In this document: in pieces, positions 1 through 6,064 of the stretch | Layout: every line of letters begins with the position of its first letter | Numbering within the stretch: position 1 is the stretch's first letter | Assembly: GCA_005883255.1 (NCBI GenBank) | Contig: VAXS01000148.1 | Span: 1-7,117, forward strand | Origin: Actinomycetota bacterium | Lineage (GTDB): Bacteria; Actinomycetota; Thermoleophilia; Solirubrobacterales; Solirubrobacteraceae | Length of the DNA stretch: 7,117 nucleotides | Direction: 5' to 3' | Notes under the pieces: model-generated | Seen by the model: the letters and a program-made list of their open reading frames with translations, nothing else | Database searches by the model: none | What the model was told of the DNA's origin: nothing | Position numbers and translations under genes: made by a program

Positions 1-83
1 CTGAGGTTTCCCCGTAACGTGCGCAAATCCGGGCGCCGGGACCGAGGCGAAACTCTCAACGCTAACTCGAGGCTCGGATAGCC
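1..83 (+). other. Region upstream of ftsZ; possible tail of an upstream gene
   Basis: No gene can be assigned. Frame 1 is open from the window edge to a TAG at 79–81 and could be the last 26 residues of an upstream gene, but I do not recognise them. Frame 2 has a TGA at 2–4 and frame 3 a TAA at 15–17, so an upstream gene could equally end there. A TAACGT (15–20) resembles an actinobacterial -10 box and could give ftsZ a leader of about 60 bases; no convincing -35 is visible. TGAGGTTT (2–9) can pair with AAACTCTCA (51–59) with one bulged T, a weak long-range inverted repeat. GAGG at 69–72 lies 11 bases before the ftsZ ATG, rather far for a good Shine-Dalgarno. Confidence 0.3.
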
Positions 84-1169
84 ATGGAGAGCGGCAGCTA
101 TCTGGCAGTGATCAAGGTCGTCGGCGTGGGGGGCGGCGGGACGAACGCCGTCAACCGGATGGTCGACGCCGGCCTGCGCGGCGTGGAGTTCATCGCCGCC
201 AACACCGACGCCCAGGCGTTGCAGATGTGCGACGCCGACATCAAGCTCAACATCGGCCACGAGCTGACCAAGGGCCTCGGCGCGGGCGCCAACCCAGACG
301 TCGGCCAGGGCGCGGCTTCCGAGTCGCGCGACGACATCAAGGAGGCGCTGAAGGGGGCGGACATGGTGTTCGTCACCGCGGGCGAGGGCGGCGGGACCGG
401 CACCGGCGCCGCCCCCGTGATCGCCGAGATCGCCAAGAACGAGATCGGCGCCCTGACCGTGGGCGTCGTCACCCGACCGTTCGAGTTCGAGGGCGCCAAG
501 CGCGCGCACCAGGCGGAGGAGGGGATCGAGCGCCTGCGCGAGGAGGTCGACACCCTCATCGTGATCCCCAACGAGAAGCTGCTGGCGATCGTCGAGCGCC
601 GCACCAGCATCCTCGAGGCGTTCCGGGAGGCCGACAACGTGCTGCGCCAGGGGGTCCAGGGCATCACCGACCTGATCACGATCCCCGGCCTCATCAACCT
701 GGACTTCGCGGACGTGCGCACGGTGATGAGCGACGCCGGGACCGCGCTGATCGGCATCGGCGCCGCCGCCGGCGAGAGCCGCGCGGTGGAGGCGGCCAAG
801 ATCGCGATCTCCTCGCCGCTGCTCGAGGAGTCGGTGGAGGGCGCCTCCGGGATCCTGCTCAACGTGACCGGCGGGCACGACCTGGGGCTGTTCGAGGTCA
901 ACGAGGCGGCGGAAATCATCTCCAGCGCCGCCGACGCCAACGCCAACATCATCTTCGGCGCGGTGATCGACGACAGCCTCCAGGACGAGGTCCGGGTCAC
1001 GGTCATCGCCACCGGCTTCCACCACCGGCCGTCGTCTCCGTTCACGGCCCGAGACTCGGTGCGCGAGCGGCGCCGCGACCGCGACGTCACGCTCGACCGC
1101 CGCGAGCGCTCGTCCCTGGAGATCTCCGAGGACGAGATAGACATCCCGTCGTTCCTGCGGGATCGCTAG
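84..1169 (+). CDS. ftsZ: Cell division protein FtsZ
   Basis: FtsZ is the tubulin-like GTPase that polymerises into the cytokinetic Z-ring at midcell. The 361-residue product is complete. The N-terminal glycine-rich nucleotide loop is at residues 14–19 (GVGGGG, followed by TNAVNRM), the tubulin signature GGGTGTG at 102–108, and the T7 synergy loop NLDFADV at 205–211 with the catalytic aspartates D207 and D210. The globular part ends near ATGF (309–312). A short Arg-rich linker of about 36 residues follows, then an acidic tail ending [10 protein letters not shown], the conserved peptide that binds FtsA or SepF. ATG 84 is chosen because the following [15 protein letters not shown] aligns with the usual FtsZ N-terminus. 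The linker is shorter and more basic than in many actinobacterial FtsZ proteins. It is followed after 30 bases by gcvT, not by the ylmE-sepF-ylmG genes common in Actinobacteria. Confidence 0.97.
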   Translation: MESGSYLAVIKVVGVGGGGTNAVNRMVDAGLRGVEFIAANTDAQALQMCDADIKLNIGHELTKGLGAGANPDVGQGAASESRDDIKEALKGADMVFVTAGEGGGTGTGAAPVIAEIAKNEIGALTVGVVTRPFEFEGAKRAHQAEEGIERLREEVDTLIVIPNEKLLAIVERRTSILEAFREADNVLRQGVQGITDLITIPGLINLDFADVRTVMSDAGTALIGIGAAAGESRAVEAAKIAISSPLLEESVEGASGILLNVTGGHDLGLFEVNEAAEIISSAADANANIIFGAVIDDSLQDEVRVTVIATGFHHRPSSPFTARDSVRERRRDRDVTLDRRERSSLEISEDEIDIPSFLRDR

Positions 1170-1177
1170 CGCCCCAC

Positions 1178-1198
1178 CCCGGGCCGTTAGGCTCCGGG
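1178..1198 (+). terminator. GC-rich hairpin between ftsZ and gcvT, possible U-less terminator
   Basis: Bases 1178–1185 (CCCGGGCC) pair with 1190–1198 (GGCTCCGGG), giving 8 base pairs with a single bulged T at 1193 and a GTTA tetraloop. It begins 9 bases after the ftsZ stop. No T-tract follows, so it is not a classical intrinsic terminator; U-less hairpins have been proposed to work in high-GC Gram-positives. It overlaps the proposed gcvT -10 box, so the same bases may end one transcript and start the next. Such stems also occur by chance in DNA this GC-rich. Confidence 0.35.
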
Positions 1199-1200
1199 CG
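1188..1200 (+). promoter_or_regulatory. Probable leaderless promoter (-10 box) of gcvT
   Basis: TAGGCT (1188–1193) fits the actinobacterial -10 consensus TANNNT and lies 6 bases before the GTG start at 1200, so transcription would begin at or next to the first base of the start codon. No Shine-Dalgarno lies between. The same arrangement recurs before gcvPA and scpA. No convincing -35 is seen. The spacing leaves no room for a glycine riboswitch. Confidence 0.55.
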
Positions 1201-2285
1201 TGGCCACCGCCGGCACCCTGAGGCGCACCCCTCTGTACGAGCGGCACGTGGCCGCGGGCGCCCGGCTGGTGCCGTTCGCCGGCTGGGAGATGCCGGTCCA
1301 GTACGAGGGCATCCGGCCCGAGCACGTGGCGGTCCGGACCGGCGTCGGGGTGTTCGACGTCTCGCACATGGGCCAGGTCGAGACCTGCGGGCGCCAGGCC
1401 GACGCGCTCCTCCAGCGCCTGCTCACCAACGACGTGCGGCGGGTCCCGGAGGGCGGGGCCCAGTACGCCCTGATCTGCAACGAGGAGGGCGGGATCCTCG
1501 ACGACGTCTTCACGTACCGGCTGGCCGAGGAGCACTTCCTGACCGTGACCAATGCCGCCAACCACGAGCACGACCTCGCCTGGCTGGCCGGCCACGCCGG
1601 GGACGTGGACGCGCAGGTCACCGACCGCCGCGACGACTTCGCGATGCTGGCCGTCCAGGGCCCGCTGGCGCGCGCGCTGGTGTTGGGCCTGGGCGACGGG
1701 CCCCTGCCGCCCCGCTTTCACTGCTGCCAGCGCTCGCTGGCCGGCGTCCCCCTGCTGATGGCCGGGACCGGCTACACCGGGGAGGACGGCCTGGAGCTGC
1801 TGATCGACCCCGACCACGCGCCGGCTGTCTGGGACGCGCTGGTCCTGGCCGGCGCCGTGCCCTGCGGGCTGGGCGCGCGCGACACGCTGCGGCTGGAGGC
1901 CTGCTTCCACCTGCACGGCAACGACATGGACGAGCACCGGAACCCCATCGAGGCCGGGCTGGGCTGGGCCTGCAAGGAGGAGACCGGGTTCGTGGGGGCC
2001 GAGGCGGTCCGCGCCGCGCGCGAGCGCGGGACCCCCGAGCGGCTGGCGCCCTTCCGGCTCACCGGGCCGGGAATCCCCCGCCCGGGCAACCCGGTGGTGG
2101 GCGGCGGCGTCGTGACCAGCGGCACGCTCTCGCCCTGCCTGGAGGTGGGGATCGGCCTGGGCTACCTGCCCGCCGAGCGCGCCCAGCCGGGGAACGAGAT
2201 CGAGATCGACGTCCGCGGCAGGGTCCGCCCCGCCGTGGTCGAGCGCAAGCCCCTCTATCCGCCGCCCAGAAAGGACGACGCCTAG
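1200..2285 (+). CDS. gcvT: Glycine cleavage system T protein (aminomethyltransferase)
   Basis: GcvT takes the aminomethyl group from lipoylated H protein and transfers its carbon to tetrahydrofolate, releasing ammonia and methylene-tetrahydrofolate in the cytoplasm. The 361-residue length is normal for the family. Hallmarks in order are the N-terminal F-x-GWEMPVQY segment (residues 26–35), FDVSHMGQ (52–59), TNDV (76–79) carrying the conserved folate-site aspartate D78, GGILDD, the GYTGEDGLEL stretch, and the GLGARDTLRLEA...NPIEAGLGWA block. The C-terminal barrel ends near VERKPLYPP. GTG 1200 is chosen because LYERHVAAGARLVPFAGW begins a few residues later, as in other GcvT proteins, and a TANNNT box precedes it. 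Its stop shares a base with the gcvH start (TAGTG), so the two are translated from one message. Confidence 0.96.
   Translation: MATAGTLRRTPLYERHVAAGARLVPFAGWEMPVQYEGIRPEHVAVRTGVGVFDVSHMGQVETCGRQADALLQRLLTNDVRRVPEGGAQYALICNEEGGILDDVFTYRLAEEHFLTVTNAANHEHDLAWLAGHAGDVDAQVTDRRDDFAMLAVQGPLARALVLGLGDGPLPPRFHCCQRSLAGVPLLMAGTGYTGEDGLELLIDPDHAPAVWDALVLAGAVPCGLGARDTLRLEACFHLHGNDMDEHRNPIEAGLGWACKEETGFVGAEAVRAARERGTPERLAPFRLTGPGIPRPGNPVVGGGVVTSGTLSPCLEVGIGLGYLPAERAQPGNEIEIDVRGRVRPAVVERKPLYPPPRKDDA
2270..2275 (+). promoter_or_regulatory. Ribosome binding site of gcvH
   Basis: AAAGGA inside the last codons of gcvT lies 9 bases before the gcvH GTG at 2285. It supports this start and marks gcvH as an internal cistron translated with a Shine-Dalgarno, unlike gcvT and gcvPA. 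Confidence 0.6.
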
Positions 2286-2671
2286 TGGCCGACGAGGACT
2301 ACCCGAACGACCTCCTCTACCACCCCGAGCACGACTGGGCTCGCGTGGACGGCGACGTCGCCACCTTCGGCATCACCTGGTACGCCCAGGACCAGCTGGG
2401 CGAGGTCGTGTTCTACGAGCCCCCCGAGGTCGGCGCCACGGTCTCCAAAGACCAGGCCTACTCCGAGGTGGAGTCGGTCAAGGCGGTCTCCGAGGTCATC
2501 GCGCCGCTCTCCGGGGAGGTCGTCGAGGCCAACTCCGGGCTGGGCGACAGTCCCGAGACGATCAACCAGGATCCCTACGGCGACGGCTGGATGGTCCGGG
2601 TGCGCCTGTCCGATCCCTCCGAGCGCGACTCGCTGATGGACGCCGAGGCCTACCGTGCCTCGCTGGGCTGA
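2285..2671 (+). CDS. gcvH: Glycine cleavage system H protein (lipoyl carrier)
   Basis: GcvH is the small carrier whose lipoyl-lysine arm shuttles the aminomethyl group from P to T protein and is then reoxidised by dihydrolipoyl dehydrogenase. The 128-residue product has the normal length. The N-terminal YHPEHDWARVDGDVATFGIT (residues 12–31) is the typical H-protein opening. LGEVVFYEPPEVG follows, then the lipoylation site ESVKAVSE with lysine K66, then PLSGEVVEAN and the C-terminal INQDPYGDGWM. Start GTG 2285 overlaps the gcvT stop by one base and has AAAGGA upstream. No gcvL/lpd lies in the window, so the L protein must be encoded elsewhere. Nothing looks abnormal. Confidence 0.96.
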   Translation: MADEDYPNDLLYHPEHDWARVDGDVATFGITWYAQDQLGEVVFYEPPEVGATVSKDQAYSEVESVKAVSEVIAPLSGEVVEANSGLGDSPETINQDPYGDGWMVRVRLSDPSERDSLMDAEAYRASLG

Positions 2672-2684
2672 CCTGCGGCTTGCG

Positions 2685-2698
2685 TAAGCTGAGAGCGG
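2685..2698 (+). promoter_or_regulatory. Probable leaderless promoter (-10 box) of gcvPA
   Basis: TAAGCT (2685–2690) matches TANNNT and lies 7 bases before GTG 2698, so the transcript would start at the start codon. The gcvH stop is at 2669–2671. This box would separate gcvPA-gcvPB transcription from gcvT-gcvH even though the gap is only 26 bases. A small hairpin (GCTT 2678–2681 with AAGC 2686–2689) overlaps the box. Confidence 0.5.
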
Positions 2699-4041
2699 TG
2701 AGCCGCTACACGTCCGCGACCGACCGCGACCGCGAGGCGATGCTGGCCGCCATCGGCCTGGGCTCGGTGGAGGAGCTGTTCGCCGAGATCCCCGAGGGGG
2801 TGCGGCTGCGCCGCGCGCTCGACCTGCCGCCCGGCCGCTCCGAGCAGGAGGTCTACGCCGAGCTGCGCGACCTGGCGGCGCGCAACGTGTCCGCCGAGGA
2901 CGAGATCTCCTTCCTGGGCGCCGGGATGTACGACCACTACGTCCCCGCCCTGGTGGACGCGCTGGTCTCCCGCGCCGAGTTCCTCACCCCGTACACGCCC
3001 TACCAGCCCGAGGTCTCCCAGGGGACGCTGCAGGCGATGTTCGAGTACCAGACGGCGATCAGCGAGCTCACCGGGCTCCCGGTGTCCAACGCCTCGGTCT
3101 ACGACGGTCCGTCGGGGGTGGGCGCCGCCGGTTACCTGGCCCGGCTGGCCCGGCCCGACCGGCGCCGGCTGGTGGTCTCGCGCGGCGTGCACCCGCACAG
3201 CCGCGAGACGCTGGTCACCACCGCCGCCGGGTGGGAGGTGGAGGTGGTCGAGGTCCCGCTGGCGGTGGGGGCCACCGACGCCGACGCGCTGGCCGCCGAG
3301 GTCGACGAGCGCACGGCGGCCGTCTTCCTGCAGCAGCCGAACTTCCTGGGCGCGATCGAGGACCTCGAGCCGCTGGCCGCCGTCGCCCGCGAGGCGGGCG
3401 CGATCGTGGTGTGCGCCTGCGACCCGATCGCGCTGGGGATCCTGCGGCCGCCGGGCGAGGTGGGCGTGGACGTGGCGGTGGGCGAGGGCCAGCCGCTGGG
3501 CAACCGCCTGGACTTCGGTGGGCCGTCATTCGGCTTCTTCGCCGCCACCGAGGCCTACCTGCGGCGCATGCCCGGGCGGATCGCGGGCGAGACCACCGAC
3601 GTCGAGGGCCGCCGCGGGTTCGTGCTCACCCTGCAGACGCGCGAGCAGCACATCCGCCGCGAGAAGGCCACGCACAACATCTGCACCGCGCAGGCGCTCA
3701 ACGCGCTGGCGGGCACGGTCTACCTGTCGTGGCTCGGCAAGCAGGGCATCGTCGAGCTCGGCCGGCTGATGCTGAAGCGAACCCACTACGCGCGCGAGGC
3801 GCTCGGTCTCGAGCGCATCAACCCCGGCCCCGTCGTCCGCGAGTTCGCCGTGCGCGTGCCGGACCTGGACGCGTTCTGCGAGCGGGCCCGCGCGGCGGGG
3901 ATCAACCCGGGCTACCGGCTCGGCCACGACTACCCCGAGTACGACGACGGGCTGCTGGTCGCCATCACCGAGCGCCGCAGCCGCGAGCACATCGACCGGC
4001 TCGCGGCGCTGGTCGAGGCGAAGGCGGGAGTTGCGGCATGA
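2698..4041 (+). CDS. gcvPA: Glycine dehydrogenase (decarboxylating) subunit 1, P protein alpha chain
   Basis: In split P proteins GcvPA pairs with GcvPB to form the PLP-dependent glycine decarboxylase, which releases CO2 and loads the aminomethyl group on lipoyl-GcvH. The product is 447 residues, normal for this subunit. The N-terminus (SRYTSATDRDREAMLAAIG) matches the usual RYxPxT-x-x-D-x-x-MLxxIG opening, so GTG 2698 is preferred to the in-frame TTG 2680. FLGAGMYDHYVPALV, YTPYQPEVSQGTLQAMFEYQ (from residue 99), SVYDGPSG, and GRRGFVLTLQTREQHIRREK (from residue 304) follow; the PLP lysine is in GcvPB, as expected. The C-terminus carries PVVREFAV, GINPGY and DYPEYDD. It overlaps the next gene by ATGA. 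From residue 304 on it is one of two tandem copies of this third, and which copy is the ancestral C-terminus is unclear. Confidence 0.94.
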   Translation: MSRYTSATDRDREAMLAAIGLGSVEELFAEIPEGVRLRRALDLPPGRSEQEVYAELRDLAARNVSAEDEISFLGAGMYDHYVPALVDALVSRAEFLTPYTPYQPEVSQGTLQAMFEYQTAISELTGLPVSNASVYDGPSGVGAAGYLARLARPDRRRLVVSRGVHPHSRETLVTTAAGWEVEVVEVPLAVGATDADALAAEVDERTAAVFLQQPNFLGAIEDLEPLAAVAREAGAIVVCACDPIALGILRPPGEVGVDVAVGEGQPLGNRLDFGGPSFGFFAATEAYLRRMPGRIAGETTDVEGRRGFVLTLQTREQHIRREKATHNICTAQALNALAGTVYLSWLGKQGIVELGRLMLKRTHYAREALGLERINPGPVVREFAVRVPDLDAFCERARAAGINPGYRLGHDYPEYDDGLLVAITERRSREHIDRLAALVEAKAGVAA

Positions 4042-4079
4042 ACGACGCGGTGCTGACCCTGTACGAGAAGTCGAAGCCC
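3607..4079 (+). repeat. Tandem partial duplication, copy 1 (gcvPA 3' third + gcvPB-like 5' end)
   Basis: This unit runs from the GRRGFV codons in gcvPA (residue 304) through the gcvPA stop and the first 14 codons of the next gene, up to that gene's own GRRGFV codons. The same order repeats in 4080–4609. The first 57 bases of the two copies differ at 5 positions, all silent, and share a 26-base identical run (3634–3659 and 4107–4132). Further along the copies diverge and differ in length (473 against 530 bases). Confidence 0.8.
4026..4030 (+). promoter_or_regulatory. Ribosome binding site of the chimeric gene
   Basis: GGGAG lies 7 bases before ATG 4038, and the ATG overlaps the gcvPA stop (ATGA). 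This is the arrangement expected for the original gcvPB start, which supports the view that the first codons here derive from a gcvPB gene. Confidence 0.5.
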
Positions 4080-4550
4080 GGCCGGCGCGGCTTCGTGCTC
4101 ACGCTCCAGACGCGCGAGCAGCACATCCGCCGGGAGCGCGCCACCTCGAACATCTGCACCGCCCAGGCCCTCAACGCGCTGGCCGGCGTCATCTACCTGG
4201 CCTGGCTGGGGCGCGAGGGGCTGGTGGAGCTGGGCGAGCTCCTGGTCCGGCGCACCGCCTACGCGCGCGAGCGGCTGGCGGCGCTGGACGGCGTCTCGCT
4301 TCTGCACGAGCAGCCGGTGGTGCGGGAGTTCGCGGTCGCGCTCGAGGCGCCGGTCGACCGGGTGGTGGAGCGCTGCCGGGCCGAGGGGATCAACCCGGGG
4401 TACCCGCTGCGCCGCGACTACCCGGAGTACGACGACGCCCTGCTGGTGGCCCTCACCGAGCAGCGCGACCGCGGCGACGTCGACCGCCTGGCCGACGCGC
4501 TGGGGCGGGCGGTGGCCGCGGAGCGCCAGCCGGTGGAGGCTCGGGCGTGA
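4038..4550 (+). CDS. Chimeric protein: GcvPB-like N-terminus fused to a second GcvPA C-terminal domain
   Basis: The 170-residue product has no full-length counterpart that I know. Residues 1–14 (MNDAVLTLYEKSKP) resemble the start of GcvPB; compare VTIFERSQP at residues 13–21 of the gcvPB downstream. From the shared GRRGFV (15–20) it continues as the GcvPA C-terminal third: LTLQTREQHIRRE, NICTAQALNALAG, PVVREFAV, GINPGY, DYPEYDD. Counting by eye, 52 of the first 66 residues from GRRGFV match gcvPA; the rest is looser, with a 3–4 residue length difference. It lacks the N-terminal two thirds of GcvPA, so it should not be an active decarboxylase chain. It may be an inert fragment, a modulator or structural part of the P complex, or an assembly chimera. 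The frame is intact, codon use matches the neighbours, and it overlaps gcvPA (ATGA) and gcvPB (GTGA), so it would be translated with both. Confidence 0.7.
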   Translation: MNDAVLTLYEKSKPGRRGFVLTLQTREQHIRRERATSNICTAQALNALAGVIYLAWLGREGLVELGELLVRRTAYARERLAALDGVSLLHEQPVVREFAVALEAPVDRVVERCRAEGINPGYPLRRDYPEYDDALLVALTEQRDRGDVDRLADALGRAVAAERQPVEARA

Positions 4551-4609
4551 ACGTGGAGCCGCCCCTGCAGCGCGAGCGGGCCGTGACGATCTTCGAGCGC
4601 TCGCAGCCC
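4080..4609 (+). repeat. Tandem partial duplication, copy 2
   Basis: This second copy runs from the GRRGFV codons of the chimeric gene to just before the GRRAFV codons of gcvPB (residue 22). It contains the alternative gcvPA 3' third (4080–4550) and the 21-codon start of the full gcvPB (4547–4609). Both parts differ from copy 1: the gcvPB leader peptide is longer (21 against 14 residues before the shared Gly) and only FERSQP/YEKSKP aligns. Divergence in both halves fits an old duplication or a join between two related lineages better than a fresh copy. Confidence 0.8.
4535..4539 (+). promoter_or_regulatory. Ribosome binding site of gcvPB
   Basis: GGAGG, a strong Shine-Dalgarno, lies 7 bases before GTG 4547. 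It selects this start over the in-frame GTG at 4553 and fits translational coupling through the GTGA overlap with the chimeric gene. Confidence 0.65.
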
Positions 4610-6055
4610 GGGCGCCGCGCCTTCGTGGCGCCGCCGCTGGACGTGCCCGAGCGCCCGCTGGACGAGCTGATCCCGGCGGCGCTGCAGCGCCCGCGGCCGG
4701 CCCGGCTGCCCGAGGTCTCCGAGCCCGAGATCGTGCGCCACTACACCCGGATCTCCAAGCGCAACTTCGACCTGGACTCCGGCTTCTACCCGCTGGGGTC
4801 GTGCACGATGAAGCACAACCCGCGGCTGCACGAGCGCGTGGCCGCGCTGCCGGGGAACGCCCGCCTGCACCCGCTGCAGGACCCGCGGCGCGCCCAGGGG
4901 GCCCTGGAGCTGATGTGGCGCCTGCAGGAGGCGCTGGCCGAGATCGCCGGGCTTCCTCACGTGTCGCTGCAGCCCAGCGCGGGCTCGCACGGCGAGCTGG
5001 CCGGGGTGCTGCTCACCCGCGCCTACCACGTCGACCGGGGCGAGCACCGGACCAAAGTCCTGGCCCCCGACACCGCCCACGGGACCAACCCGGCCACGGT
5101 GACGATGGCGGGCTACGAGCTGGTCAAGCTGGCCACCGCCGACGACGGGGGAGTCGACCTGGACGACCTGCGGGCGAAGGTCGGCGACGACGTGGCCTGC
5201 CTGATGCTCACCAACCCCAACACGCTGGGGCTGTTCGACCGCAACATCGAGGAGATCGCCCGCCTGGTGCACGGCGTGGGCGCCACGCTCTACTACGACG
5301 GCGCGAACCTCAACGCGGTGACCGGGATCTCCCGCCCCGGCGACATGGGCTTCGACATCGTGCACTTCAACCTGCACAAGACGTTCACCCAGCCCCACGG
5401 CGGGGGCGGGCCGGGCGCCGGCCCGATCGCGGTGTCCGACCGCATCGAGCCCTTCCTGCCCCGGCCGCAGGTGGTGCGGCGCGAGCCCGACAACGGCGGC
5501 GAGCCGTTCTTCGACCTCGACTTCGAGCGGCCCAAGTCGATCGGACGCCTGCGCGGCTTCCAGGGCAACTACGGCGTGTTCGTACGCTCCTACGCCTACA
5601 TCCGCTCGCTGGGCGCCGACGGCCTGCGCGAGATGTCGGAGATCGCCGTGCTCAACGCCAACTACCTGCTGGCCCGCCTGCGGGAGGCCGGCGTGGCGGA
5701 GTACCTCCCGGTGGCCTACGACCGCCTGTGCATGCACGAGTTCGTGCTCTCGGGTGCCCCCATGAAGCGGGAGCTCCGGATCCGTACGCTCGACCTGGCC
5801 AAGCGCCTGCTCGACCACGGCTTCCATCCGCCCACCGTGTACTTCCCGCTGCTGGTGGACGAGGCGCTGCTGGTGGAGCCCACCGAGACCGAGACCCGGG
5901 AGACGCTCGACGCCTTCGCCGACGCGATCGCGGAGATCCTGCGCGAGGCGGCCGAGGATCCGGAGATCGCCCGCCAGGCCCCCTACACCACGCCGGTGCG
6001 CCGCCTGGACGAGGCCACCGCCGCCCGCCGCCCGGTCATCCGCCAGGTGCTGTAG
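4547..6055 (+). CDS. gcvPB: Glycine dehydrogenase (decarboxylating) subunit 2, P protein beta chain
   Basis: GcvPB is the PLP-binding chain of the split glycine decarboxylase. It forms the cofactor aldimine with glycine and works with GcvPA and lipoyl-GcvH. The 502-residue product is full length. Visible family blocks are RHYTRISKRNFDLDSGFYPLGSCTMKHNPR (YPLGSCTMK at residues 81–89), PSAGSHGELAG, DTAHGTNPATVTMAGY (H178), LTNPNTLGLFD, YYDGANLNA, and the cofactor site FNLHKTFTQPHGGGGPG with the Schiff-base lysine K278. The C-terminal HEFVLSG, DLAKRLLDHGFHPPTVYFPL and EPTETET blocks are intact. Start GTG 4547 has a GGAGG upstream and overlaps the chimeric gene. trpS starts 9 bases after the stop, with no obvious promoter between. 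Confidence 0.96.
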   Translation: MNVEPPLQRERAVTIFERSQPGRRAFVAPPLDVPERPLDELIPAALQRPRPARLPEVSEPEIVRHYTRISKRNFDLDSGFYPLGSCTMKHNPRLHERVAALPGNARLHPLQDPRRAQGALELMWRLQEALAEIAGLPHVSLQPSAGSHGELAGVLLTRAYHVDRGEHRTKVLAPDTAHGTNPATVTMAGYELVKLATADDGGVDLDDLRAKVGDDVACLMLTNPNTLGLFDRNIEEIARLVHGVGATLYYDGANLNAVTGISRPGDMGFDIVHFNLHKTFTQPHGGGGPGAGPIAVSDRIEPFLPRPQVVRREPDNGGEPFFDLDFERPKSIGRLRGFQGNYGVFVRSYAYIRSLGADGLREMSEIAVLNANYLLARLREAGVAEYLPVAYDRLCMHEFVLSGAPMKRELRIRTLDLAKRLLDHGFHPPTVYFPLLVDEALLVEPTETETRETLDAFADAIAEILREAAEDPEIARQAPYTTPVRRLDEATAARRPVIRQVL

Positions 6056-6064
6056 CCGACCGCC

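Noticed and set aside
227..2671. A long + strand open frame running through ftsZ, gcvT and into gcvH
   Set aside because: Only its last 128 codons (2285–2671, gcvH) look like protein. The upstream part is an Arg/Gly/Pro-rich shadow of ftsZ and gcvT in another frame.
2680..2697. TTG 2680 as the gcvPA start
   Set aside because: It adds six residues not typical of GcvPA, has no Shine-Dalgarno, and would place the start upstream of the TAAGCT box. GTG 2698 fits the family N-terminus.
3231..4037. N-terminal extension of the chimeric gene, since its frame is open far upstream within gcvPA
   Set aside because: The extension is an Arg/Gly-rich shadow of gcvPA. The Shine-Dalgarno, the ATGA overlap and the GcvPB-like first residues all favour ATG 4038.
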